64,000 nucleotides of DNA from Hericium rajendrae. Its lineage: Eukaryota > Basidiomycota > Agaricomycetes > Russulales > Hericiaceae. Position numbers and translations under genes: made by a program. The stretch lies in NCBI GenBank assembly GCA_033439255.1, contig CM065879.1, positions 3,168,501 to 3,232,500 on the forward strand, read 5' to 3'. Numbering within the stretch: position 1 is the first letter of the stretch; the number at the start of each line of letters is the position of its first letter. Shown piece by piece: positions 43,603 to 54,882 of this stretch. The notes beneath the pieces were generated by a model. The model searched no databases and was not told where the DNA came from. It saw nothing but the letters and a program-made list of their open reading frames with translations.

Positions 43603-46096
43603 ATCTCGACAATCGCGCTATAGTCTAGGTGCGCACCGGTCGTGAAGATGCAGAATACAGAGAGGGAGAGAGAAGGCGAAAGAAGGAAATGATGAGGAAG
43701 TTAGAGAGAGTAGGGCGTCTAATGGCCGCACAGTAGAACAGCGTCGTTATGAGGCTGTGGCTCACGTGCCTACTTCCGAATCCCCGCTCATCATGCCTTT
43801 TCGACATTTTCTCATGTCCGTCTCCCCACAGCACTCTGTTCCTGTGCTTGTCAGGAGCCTCTGTGCGTGGCAACACAGTATTGTATTTGTGCTTCGGATT
43901 TACCTGCCATTTGAGCAGTCTTCTGAGCACGGCTCAGCGCGTCAGATCATTTCTAATCACTCAGCAAACATAAACGCCGGTACCGACACCAGGTACGCAA
44001 TCAACCACAGAACTAGTTCGTTTCCTCTCGTGTCCGTTGAAACCAAGTTGAAGGACTATTCTCTGCGTCCTTGGGTATGGTATGGATCGCTAGGACGGAC
44101 ACGGTAGCGTAACGTCTTTTGATAGCGCTCCACCAATACCGCGTCTAACCGGACATGTGGGGCATACTGAACCGTCTTTCCTGTGCGCACTGCGTACCAG
44201 TAATCGACTTGGAACTGCATTGATCCCGCTCCTGCCTGAAGGCGCCCGCAGCCGTTGCTTGGGCTGTAAGCTCAACCAAGAGTTGTGCGGCTCATCGCCA
44301 GTCGGCAGCCGGAAAACCATGCAGCGCGCAGCACACCAAAGCCCACCGAGCTGCCGGCATTTGTTTCCGCGTCAGTTCGCCTCCATCACCTGCGGAGATA
44401 ATCGATTGGTCATTGTGGTGTCATTCGCATACTCCGTCGCGAAAGGAAAACATATTGCGCCGTTGAGCAGCTGTGTTTCTCAGTTTCCAGTACGTACCCT
44501 CCAAGTTCACCCTGGGACTGAATACCATTACCTCAGTAGATTCAGAAGAGCGTAATGGTTGATTTGGGTGTTCTTTGCATCATATCATGACGCAAATATG
44601 CAATGGAGGTACATCCTTAGTACACTCTTCCGGGTTGCTTCTGGTTTGACTAGTGACTGACTTCAAGAGCGTTGTGGTCGATGGCCAGCTTTCTGATGTC
44701 TTCGCCAGCCACTGCCTTCCATACTACATGATACTTTTCCCCATTCTCCTATTTCATCACCTGGCCGTTTCCCGTCGAACATTTCCCCTTGTTTTCTCCT
44801 CAGAACTCTGGCGGGATGATGATGGTACGTTTCTGGGCGATAGGAAGACATACACGTGATCCTTTGGCGGCCGCACATGACGCGCGACGCGCGACGCGTT
44901 CTTGTTGGTCGCATTCCAACCCTCCAGGCAAACCTTATTCGCTTTCAGCGTGACCACCGCCCAGGATCGTATAAGTACCCCTCGTCTCTCTGCCAGCCTC
45001 TTCATTCCCCTTCCCTCTTCCTCCTTCCCCCTTCCTTCAAGTTCCACTTCCTCCCCCCTCCTGCTATCGAGTGCGAGGAGTGCTGTATGTCACTCAGTGT
45101 CCTCGCTGTTGAAATACAAGGCTGACTGGCGTCTGTTCTTCCAGGGGACGCGCCCACTGGGCGGAGGGGTGACAATCGGTTGCGGGATGCAGCCCATGCA
45201 CGGTCCGCCCTGTCCTTTCTCTGTCTCGCCGTCGCATGTCTCTTCCGCCTTCCTCCTGGTTACAGGGATCCGCCAAGCACAAGTCAAGACCACAGCACAA
45301 CACAATGCACGGGACGGATGGATGGTATGGGCGGTGTGAGAGTGGGAGGCTTTTTCCCCACGGGGTTTTTTAATGCTCCCCATTCGATGATCACCAGCGT
45401 TGTGCGGTGGATGGTCCACACCAGCAGCATTATCGAACAAGGTATGTCTTCTAGTTGTTCGATCATCCTCGGTTGCATTGAACCCTGCTGCCAGACATAT
45501 CGACTACTGTTTCGGCGGGATGCCATATTACACTTATTTTCACTGCGAAATTACGATATGGTTCAGGTTTTCGAAGGATTCTACGCGCGATGTTTCCCCA
45601 GATCCTCAACAGTTCTGGTAGTCCGGAGAGGAGGTCCGTACTTGACCTTCTTGGGATTCAGCGGTGAGCGTCAGCCTGCACATCAGCAGTGCGTATCAAT
45701 GGTACAGTATGATAGGTTTGGTCGATACTGAGTATCGACCAAACCGTCAGTCGGAACTCGACACGTCCCAAGTTGGTTGCTAGCACTGTATCGTCAGACC
45801 CATCGTCGATATCAGCTATAATTTATGGACGCGCGCTGGACAACTCTGATGTATGTATGTAGAGTGCGCCGATTGTATGGCAACGATTTGTCTTTCCGCC
45901 TGGCTTCCGTGGGAACGACATACCCTTTATGTATGACAGCCATCAGAGATGGGACAGAACGGTTTCCAGGCCCATGCCATCACCGTCGCACTGCCCTTGC
46001 TCTCACTAGCTTCATTTATTACAGTAACCAGCCTCTGGAAGGCCACTTGCTCATTTCCATTCTTTTCGCTCCCTTGTTCTTCGACCTCGTACCAGT
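43603..46096. other. 2.5-kb gene-poor interval
   Basis: No exon-like frame survives inspection. The left part is the CT-rich promoter of the VHS gene (GA-rich on +, about 43650-43700). A pyrimidine tract at about 44975-45060 looks like a leader or promoter, but no gene could be built after it. A perfect 31-bp palindrome lies at 45715-45745. The right end is the promoter of the secreted-protein gene. Confidence 0.45.
45715..45745. repeat. Perfect 14-bp-arm inverted repeat
   Basis: GGTTTGGTCGATAC at 45715-45728 is followed by TGA and then its exact reverse complement at 45732-45745. A hairpin of this length without mismatch is rare by chance. It could be a transcription terminator-like fold, a symmetric binding site or a remnant of a transposon end. 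Confidence 0.75.
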
Positions 46097-46829
46097 ATGC
46101 GCTCTGTTCTTTTCCTCGCGTTCTTTGTTGCACTCGCAGGCCGAGGTGGGCTCATACGTCTTCATTTGACCCGCGATGCTGACATCCTATCCCCATCTCA
46201 TAGGCTGGGCTTTGACCGTCGTCTTGGGCGGGTCGGTCGGGAATATCTCTGCAGTTGACATCTTGAAACCGAACGATTCGCAGCTGATCTCAGATGTGAG
46301 TACAGACTTGTCCCGCAATAACTCACCCATGCTCAGACTTTGGATTTTGCAGTGTGCTTCGGAATGCACAGCAGGCAACCAGGCGCTCCTGGTGAGTCGT
46401 GATGTTTGCTCTCCCCATTTCCTGTATCTGACCCTGTTTCCAGGCTTGTCAAGACGATAACTGCCTTTGCACCAACGGCACTACCATTGCCGCGGTCACG
46501 GCGTGCGAGCAGTGCATGCTGACCGCCATTATCAAGGAGAACAGGAAGGTCTCCGATCCAAGGGCCGGCTCAGCTGTCGCTCTGAACGGTGAGTCTCTGT
46601 TATGGACGTCAGCGAAGGGGTTACTGAGCGTGCATATGCAGCATACGCTGCCGCTTGTGTTGCGCCCCCGCTCAACATCACCATCCCTGCGGCGTCCCTT
46701 GCTCTCACTCTTCCTGCGGACTGGGATGGCCCTCAGTCAGACATTCTTAGCACGGGAGTCACGGTCGTCGCCGTCATCGCGGGGGCTCTGCTTGGCGGAG
46801 GTGCCCTGGTCCTGCTGTCGAGCATGTAA
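46097..46829 (+). CDS. Small secreted eight-cysteine protein with C-terminal hydrophobic anchor
   Basis: Preferred start is the ATG at 46097, giving a signal peptide MRSVLFLAFFVALA; an alternative ATG at 46176 also begins a hydrophobic stretch. Four small introns join exons reading SDCASECTAGNQALLACQDD, NCLCTNGTTIAAVTACEQCM and NAYAAACVAPPLNITIPAAS. This gives eight cysteines spaced C-x3-C … C-x4-C-x-C … C-x2-C … C, reminiscent of CFEM-like or other small fungal wall proteins. The C-terminus is hydrophobic (GVTVVAVIAGALLGGGALVL) and ends SSM, fitting a GPI-anchor signal or single helix. It is probably extracellular, attached to membrane or wall. Haem or iron binding, as in some CFEM proteins, is not shown here. 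Confidence 0.65.
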
Positions 46830-47073
46830 GAGGGGAGGTGTTTTTGGAATGTGTAGCTACTAGTCCGTTGGTTCCTTGTCGCTAGTGACAATTCTCTGAC
46901 CCGAATTGAATTTGGGCAATATTGTGAACGATGAACGACGATTGACTGAATCTCGCTACAAAATACTATCACGTGGCGGCTAGTAGTCGGCAGCGCGTGG
47001 TCACTGCGTGGTCGCGTCTCGCAAAAGTTATCCGTCTCCGTCACCGCACCTCTTCAGCTGAGGCGTTCCGGCC

Positions 47074-50000
47074 TTGTCCTCTGCTGCAAAACTGGCATCG
47101 CTATTTTGGGTCGATGTGCGCTCTGTCTTTCGCAAGGCAGCCAAGTCACCGTTGCTATGCCCCGTTGACGCTCGCCGATGCGCCTCCGTATCTCTGACCC
47201 CTGTAACCCGTCAACACCGAGGCATTCGCGCGCTCTCGTACAGCCATTTCCCCAGGAATGGATCTGGCAGGCGTGTTTCTGTGCAATCCCCGTCTAGGAA
47301 TCTAGCATCCCTTGTGGACGACCTCCTCGTGGATGCGTCGCTACACGCGCCGCCGCCTTTGTCTGTTGAGGAAGGAATCGCCTTCGAGATGACGGGGGAA
47401 CAGCCTGAGTGCAGATATGATTGGAGGTTGCGCGCACCGTCGCGCACGAAGGCGGGTCCTCCACGAAGCGAACGCGGTTGGAAGAGGTATCCTAAACGCG
47501 TTGAGCCTTCATTCGAGAAGCTCGGGCCGTACACTCGTGAGATTCAAGCGTATAAAGACCAGTGCGCATCCATTCTTTCTGCATGTTTTTGAAGCTGATT
47601 TACGTATTGTGAGCAGGTTCGTTCCACTGCTTCTTGCAGAGCGCGAGGAGGAGGAGTCCGTCTTGAGGGAGCGGCTGTCCAGCTGGTCCATCGAGCGCTT
47701 GCGCGGAGCGGGGTACTGCATCACCGGCATGCGTGGGTTCTGGATGGAGAGACATCAGTTTGAAAGGCCAGTAGCTACGTTCCAGCTGGGGCCCGGTATC
47801 ACATTGCCAGAGCACAAGTTCGCGTAAGTGGGCTGCATGTGGGAAAGCACGCTGGAGCTCATTCGAGTTATTTGTGATATAGCAAGGGAACGCAGGTGCT
47901 TGTGTCTCGCCTAGATCCCCTGAAGGAAGCCCCGGTAGAGGGCAGTATCTTCTCTTATACAGCTACTCAGTTGCAGGTGTCTTTCCCGGAGTTATTCGAC
48001 ATCGACCAGGGCGAGTGGAGGTGAGAGACGCGCCAATATATTTTTTGACCATATCTGAACACCCTATGAAGATTGGACGTAGGTCGGTCCAACATGATTT
48101 ACGAGCGCATGAAAGCAGCCATCGACAATCTCCAAATGGATCCGGCTCTGCAAGAAGCCTATGTGTCTTCCCCAGACCGCGAGTTCGTCTTGCAGGGCAC
48201 GCACCTTCGCGACATCCTCTTGCATTCATTCTCGCCAGCACTCCCGGAGCACCACCGGACGCCTGTTCAGGATGCACAGGATCCGAACTACGTTCCCCAC
48301 GAAGTGCTAGAACATCCGAGCCGGATAAAAGGGAGGCACGAGGGCGCTTTCAAAGACGATATGCTCATACAAAGCTGGGCACGACGGTATGGACGTCTGA
48401 ATCCGGTGACGGTGGAGGGCGACCCGGTGCTTGAAGGCTTGAATGCGACGCAAGTTAGAGCTGTGGCTATGATGCTTGGGGAAAGGGCAAGTCTTGTGCA
48501 TGGCGTATGTGTTGTTGCCCTATCGAAATTGTATGCTCTGAACAACTTTTCATGTAGCCTCCTGGTACTGGAAAAACACGAACGATCATCGAAGCAGTTC
48601 GGCTGTTGAAGGTACATTTCTGTTGCCTTTATATTCTGCGTCTGCTCATATCGTGATCGTGACAGGTTCACTTCCAAGTCTCGATACCTCTGCTGGTCTG
48701 CACCTATACCAACGTCGCTGTAGACAACCTCGTCGAGGGTCTCGTGGCAGCTGGTGTCAAACCTCTGCGCGTTGGCTACAGCGGCAAAGTCGAGGCTTCT
48801 CTATATGAGCACACATTAGAAGCCAAACTAGAGGCCCATCCTTTACGACCCAAGCTTGAGAAAGCGACTGCGGACCAGGAGCAGCTGAAAAAGCGACTCA
48901 GTTATCTGCACCAACAGATCGAGAAACTTCAAGCAGCAAAACGCTCCGACTTGGTGCGACGCCTAGAAAGGATGGAGATGGACGCCATCAGCCTAGAGCG
49001 CCAGCTGGTTGCCACTAAGAGCAAGTGTTATGCCCTACGTCAAGAAATGTTGCACGATGTTGTTTATCAGGCTGATGTGGTTCGTGTCTGTCCTGCGATC
49101 CGAACATTCGTGTGCTGACCTCGTGCAGATTTGTACAACTTGCATCACCTCTGCGAGCGTGGCCCTCCGTGTTATTGACTTTCCAGTTATCTTTCTCGAC
49201 GAGGCATCCATGTCTACGGAGCCGGCGTCCCTCATTCCGATCATGAAAGGAGTGAGTGTTTTCTCCAAAGTAGCGTTGACTCCGCGTGGCTCACAACTTC
49301 CAAGTCCCGCCACGTTGCGTTAATTGGGGATCACAAGCAGCTTCCGCCAGTGATCACCAGCCGCGAAGCTCAGATTCGCGGCCTCGGCATTAGCCTATTC
49401 GAACGCCTGACAGAGGAAGCCAGTGAGTACACATGCGCCTGGACGAGTGCACATCACGCTGACTCGTGGATAGTTGTCCCATCGATCATGCTCGATCTTC
49501 AGTACCGCATGCACCCGGCGATTTCTCGGTTCCCGTCGTCCGAATTTTACAATTTCTGCCTGCAAGACGGGACTGTGGACGCTTCGGGCAACGTCCCATC
49601 CCACCTGCACCCGCCGTCGTCGACGCACCTTCTTGCAGATCCCCGCACGGGACACGTACCCTCTGTAGTCTTCTTGGATCACGGCGGCGCGGAGTCCTTC
49701 AAGGATCGAAGCAGAGTGAATTGGACAGAAGCGCATATCGTATGCAGTATCATTGAGGATCTGCTGTTGTCCAATGAGGCAAGTGGACGCGCGCGATTGA
49801 TGCAACCTGTCACTGATCTCGTCCGGCAGGGTCTCCGCGGCGAAAACATCGGCGTCATCGCGCCTTATGTGGCGCAAATATCGCTGCTCAGCCGGTTTTT
49901 GAACACCGATGCGAACTATCAGAAGCACTTCAAGGCCGTCCTCGGCGACCAGCGCGCGATGCAGCTCGCGAACATCGAGGTGAAGACCGTGGACGGTTTC

Positions 50001-50318
50001 GAGGGGCGCGAGAAGGACATCATCATATTCTCCACCGTGCGGAACAACCCCAAGGGCTACATCGGCTTCTTGGCGGATCGCAGGCGGCTGAATGTGGGCT
50101 TGACACGTGCGAAGCGGGGTCTGTTCGTGGTTGGAAGCCTGAGCACGCTGCGCGCCGGCAAGACGGGCGGAAGAGAGGGCGCGGTGCAGAAGGTGGGGAA
50201 GGGTGCGGAGGCGTGGAGACGATATGTCCAGTTTTTGGCCCAGGAAAATCTGATCATGCCCGTTAGCCATGCTGGCTCTGCTGCACGCATGGAGAGGGCG
50301 GCGACGGCGCTGGGATGA
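47074..50318 (+). CDS. SF1 helicase, Hcs1/IGHMBP2 (UPF1-like) family, probable mitochondrial leader
   Basis: ATP-dependent 5'-3' type helicase. Motifs in order: Walker A GPPGTGKTRT, created by splicing near 48506-48560; CTYTNVAVDNLVEGL (Ia); a helical insertion with REMLHDVVYQADVICTTC; FLDEASMSTEP (II); IGDHKQLPPV (III); LDLQYRMHPAISRFP (IV); VDGFEGREKDIIIFSTVRN (V); RRLNVGLTRAKRGLFVVGS (VI). The region before the core (RFVPLLLAEREEEESVLRER) matches the family's beta-barrel entry. The N-terminus is Arg/Ser-rich with few acidic residues (RRCASVSLTPVTRQHRGIRA), like a mitochondrial presequence. No ATG lies in frame at the 5' end: 47074 is TTG and a TGA precedes at 47059. The true start is an unseen upstream exon, or the ATG at 47157, which is one base out of frame next to CCCC. 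Confidence 0.85.
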
Positions 50319-51149
50319 GGTGCTTTGGGCTCTGATTGGTTAACAAGTATATACCGCATGCTAATAATAATACTACATTCGTTCATTAATGCCGCATGGT
50401 ACTTGGAGATTGTCTGGCTTCGAGATTTACGAGGGACGCATGACAACAGGAAAGAACGCGTTTGAGGTGGGAGAGACGCGTACGAAGAAGTGCTGACGTA
50501 AAAGGCAAGAGAGGAGATTCGCATCTCGCGTACACCGAGAAATCGAAGCATGGGAGGGTCGCCTGGCCATATTGACTCAATACGATGCTGCGGATTGCCT
50601 TTTGTTTTCATGGCCGTGACGACAATGACACCGCCTATGCAATATCAACCAGTATGCGCTGGCCGGTGCGCGCGCTGACAGCTCACGCGAATATGACAGA
50701 ACCCCTGTTCGCCGTGTCTCTTGTCGCCGTTCACCCTCAGTGGGTTCATGTTCAGTGCGGTCTCCGTCACTCGTACTCTCATCTGCAATCTGCTTTAGTA
50801 CCCTCACTCTCCACATCAGCAGCTGCAGGTGTCATATCTGCCCCACATTCATTGATTCGCTGTTGCCGTCCAACCTGTCATTATCCCTGTCTTTATCCTG
50901 TCCACTACTCGAGGATCGTCTTCGACCAGCTTGCAGTCGCAGTCACTCGCACACGACTCTGCGTTGACCGATCTCCCATCAGACGGACGCGACTCGCTCT
51001 CACGCGACTTTTCTTTGGCTGTTCGCCTTCCCTCTCGAGCATCGATTTCCTTCTTTCCTGCCTCGCGCCCCATTGCTAAAGAGCCTCGCCTCGCTCGCTC
51101 ACAATCGTTTGTGCACACCCACCCATCCGCCTGCCAGTCCCTGCCACTG
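50319..51149. promoter_or_regulatory. Intergenic, promoter and CT-rich leader of the zinc-finger gene
   Basis: About 0.8 kb. The right part (about 50930-51140) is rich in CTC/TCG runs, typical of a transcribed leader. No supported gene. Confidence 0.4.
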
Positions 51150-54088
51150 ATGTCCACGCCCGCTGTCATGAGCTCACCTCTGAACACCCTCTTTTCTCGC
51201 ATGCACATCTCGCTCTCGCCGCACAGTGCGCCGTGCCTGCCATCGATTCCATCTCCCGGTTATCTGACCGAAAAAATATTGCACGAGTCCACGGCCGCCC
51301 CAATGTCTTCATCGAGTGGGACCCAGTCTCTAGACGCGTCTCCGTCTCTCGAAGAAAATGGTATTTCCTCGTTGTATGAGACGGAAGCTCGTGACTGACT
51401 GGTATGACAGACGATGACCGTTCGCACTTCCAGGACCAGTTGCTCTACGGTGCCTTCGTGGCCAGCCGATCTCGGGTTGTGCGGGTGAGTAGTCCTCAAC
51501 GAATATTGACACGTCGTATCTCATGGCATGATAGTTTTCGGAAATCCCAACCCCGGCGTCCGCTTTCTTGTACGATGTCTTCTTTGGGAGCGGCAGGGAA
51601 GAGCGGACAGTGAGTTATGAGTCGCAGATTCCGTGAGAACACTAGTGACTCATTGCGCACAACAGCCCCTTCCAGTTCCGTTTAGCGTTTTGAAGGACAC
51701 CGAGGGCGGAATATGGGCGATATACAGCGCGCATGAGGAGGTGAGTCGGACGGGAGTTGCGGCTGAACGGCTGAGCGGCAGGGCACGTGTTAGACCCGGG
51801 GATGGGGCGCGAAGGAAGCGAGGTACCGAGGAAAGAAAATTGCCTGAAAGTGACCAATGAGTGCCTGTGGGACGGCGATGCCGGGTCGGCAGTCGTGCTC
51901 GTCGCCGCGCCCGCGAAACCCTCTACGCCTTTTTATTTTCGTTTATCCGTGTCGATCATCTGCGCACCCGATGCTCATCGTCATCTTTCTTTCATCCACA
52001 GGCTGACGCCGCTCTCGCTCTCTCCCGTCCTGCCCTCATCGTCCTCCCCGCCCTCGAGTCCGACTTGCAGCCTATTTCTAAGTTTCACCGCCTCGATCTT
52101 GCTCCCGTAAATCTCTATTTCTCTCCGTTTTGTTTTCTTTTCCGTGACCGTGTCTGTTCTTCAGTTGCTCGACAATTTTTCGTCGCGGGCTCAGCTTTTA
52201 GCTGCTCCGCAGTCGCTTCGTGGCGCATCAGTCCCTCCAAGAGGCCTACGCTTGTCTGTGTCCTCATCCGACCTCCGCAGCACCCGCTCTGCCTCTCGCC
52301 CGACGCAGCTGTTGGACGCTGGGTATACCATGTCGTCGAACCCGCCAAACCCCAAAAGCATGTTCCGAGCGGGCGACTGGATGTGAGTCCTGTTTCCCTC
52401 CTTCATTCCCGCTCCCCTCGTCCCCGGCCCCTTCTATCCTTATGTACTTCATGACGCGACGTACTAGTTTGCGGAAACAATTCAGCTCGTTCAGTTCCTC
52501 GTATTCACTACTTTTCCAATCTCGATCGTTTCTTCCGCCGATCGTATGCTGATCTCACTCCCATAGATGCTCCTTCTCGAATTGCGCAGAGCACAACTTT
52601 GGGTGAGTGATGTTCTGGTACCTAACTTCGTCTGGGCTTCGCCCCCTGTCTGAGTTTCGATGGTGCTCTTGGCTGCTTCATATTCGCCTCTTCCTCGTCT
52701 CGCGCCATCCTGTGATCGTCGGTGTCCTGACTGATGTATTGCCAGACGCAACTTGTCTTGCAGAGGCTGCGGATGCCCTAGACCTAGTCACAGCTCTTCG
52801 ACTGTCCCCAACGCACCCCAGCTCAACCATCACCCTTCGCCCCGATTTATAACGACGTCCGGGACGTCGGACTTGTCGCTGGCAGACTTGCCCAAATTCT
52901 CTCTCTCATCTCCTAGACCATACCCCCACATGCAGAATATCTCCCCCATGGAAGCTACGTTTCCCCATGCTCAGTCGCAGCCGCAGTCCAGACCGCCGCC
53001 TTCCCATCACCTACTGACCCCCTCTGGACGTGCCATCAGCGTCGGCGGCAGAATTCAAAATATATCCAGCGACCCACATTCACCCTGCCTCATGTACTGG
53101 CCAGATAACGAGCCGCTGCCGGAGCAAGGCCAGATCCGACCAAGCGGCTTGTTGGGTTTGCCTGTTTGTCCCAATGTTTTTCGCAGCAAGGTTTGTACGC
53201 TGATTATACTTAGCAGCACCCTCCGATCTTGAATACCGGCAACCGTGGTCCGATAGAACATCAGCCTGGTGACTGGGTGTGCAGAAAATGTAATTATCTC
53301 AACTGGCGACGACGGAAGGTCTGCCAGACTTGCTTTCCATGTGAGCCACGATGCTCTGCATTCTTCCGTATATCTGTTGACCAATGTCTGCGTCCTGGTC
53401 AGATGCGGAGGGCAATGGTGATTCGATCTCTGCGGCGGTACAGGCTGTTCGCATGAACAACCTCAGCCACCTGCTGACACCCGCTGCCAACCCCATACCC
53501 GCCTCGCAGTCAATGCATGGCATGCCAGCCCAATCTTGTGCGCAGCCGCCAGTTGGTCACCCCGCACAGATGGGCCCCATGTCCCGTCTACACTCGCGCT
53601 CTATCGATTCTTGCTCGCCGCATAGCGTCGCTCCGATGCACCGGGCGCGCTCGCAGATGGACATGAACGCCGCGTATGCGGACGTAGGCCCGATCTACCA
53701 GACGTCTGCGCCCCTTTACTCGACCGCCCCGCAGCGGTATTCTCCGCCGGTCACGTTGCATGCACCATCTCCTGCCTCTGGCCCGCTTCTCCCCGCGTTC
53801 CTGCAGGACATGTTTCAGCCGCCGTCGCTCTCGCCCGCTTCCACCTCGTCGGCGGATATATCTGCCGACGATTATACCACGAGCCCGATGTCTATTCACG
53901 GAACGCAGGCCCAACTGCACGAGCGGCAAGTCCCGCGCAAAGGCAGCGGCTCGTCCCTCAACATTGCGAAGGGCAGCATCTGGCGGATGGACGGAGAGGA
54001 GAGCAGGGTTTTCGCAAGCCCTGGCACTCCCGCGCATGGCATGGTGGTGGGTGCGGATCGGAAGAACATGGAGCCGGCATGGGCGTGA
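51150..54088 (+). CDS. RNA-binding protein with two RanBP2-type zinc fingers (Nrp1-like)
   Basis: ATG at 51150 (MSTPAVMSSPLNTLFSRM). An intron at about 51361-51409 joins EEN to DDDRSHFQDQLLYGAFVASR. The next exons read FSEIPTPASAFLYDVFFGSG, then LKDTEGGIWAIYSAHEEADA, which looks like an RRM-type alpha/beta region. Zinc finger 1: GDWICSFSNCAEHNFGRNLS, CRGCGCPRP. A Pro/Ser-rich linker follows, then finger 2: GDWVCRKCNYLNWRRRKVCQ, TCFP. Both have the W-x-C-x(2-4)-C-x-N…C-x2-C layout of zinc ribbons that bind single-stranded RNA. The C-terminus is Ser/Pro/Met-rich and disordered, ending GADRKNMEPAWA. The combination of a possible RRM with two RanBP2 fingers matches yeast Nrp1-type proteins, linked to stress granules; that link is from family knowledge. 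Confidence 0.75.
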
Positions 54089-54882
54089 GGCCCGGGCACG
54101 TCTCTTCGAACTTTGCGTGAGTCCGCTCTGCCCGTTCGCCGCCGTCCGTTGCTGACCGTCCGTCCGTTCTAGATCCTGTACATACGTTCGCTCTGGTTGG
54201 TGCGATCGCTGTGATTGGACGACTGCAGGCCAGGCTCGCATCTGCGTGGCGAACCATAAAACCTGGACATTTTGGATGGAGTTTTCTCACTCAGGCCGAA
54301 GGAAGTACGCTCGCATAAACTTATCGTGGATTGGTGATTGTCTGTCCCCCTTTACCCTACCTCGCCAGGCAGGTATACTCAGTAAATGTAGCATCCAGTA
54401 CAATGCCGTATCTAAAGAAATATATCAGTATCTTGAATGTTGTAGAGTACTTAGCTACGACATAGAAATGTAGTCTTCTCTTGGTGTGCTTTGGAATTGG
54501 CTGCAGAGATTAATGCTAAGCCACATACATATTCGGGGAGCTGTGCATAGAATGCTGGCATGCTATAGACTCATAATTACCTCAATGCCGTTTGTGGAAT
54601 AGCCTCCGTCGGTGCAGCCGGACGGGGGGCCGTCGAGTTTCTCTCTCTTTAAATCCGCTACAGACGGTAACCGTTCACAAAGTGCAGATGCACCCAAATG
54701 ACTGCATTGAAGTTGTGATCAAGGATAGTTGCGACAATATGTGTCCACCTACTGAGGCTGGCCGAAGTTGCATGACAGCGTTAACATTGCGAAGACTTCT
54801 CTCTTGCCATGCACCAGCAGTATAAAATGATGAATTAGACTCTCTAAGGAGGTATGTATAGACGACAAAAACACATGAGAGA
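54089..54882. other. Intergenic between convergent genes
   Basis: 3' regions of the zinc-finger gene and LAA1. AT-richer than the surroundings (about 54370-54600). The uncorrected LAA1 frame runs into it down to 54675. No separate gene seen. Confidence 0.4.

Noticed and set aside
44157-44555. 132-codon plus frame in the gene-poor interval
   Set aside because: No splice partners, no start context and no recognisable protein pattern.
45180-45731. 183-codon plus frame
   Set aside because: Low-quality translation with rare codons, and it runs through the palindrome; likely chance.
49395-50270. 291-codon minus frame
   Set aside because: Antisense of helicase motifs IV-VI, which are firmly coding on the plus strand.
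53588-54241. 217-codon minus frame rich in Arg
   Set aside because: Shadow of the GC-rich last exon of the zinc-finger gene.
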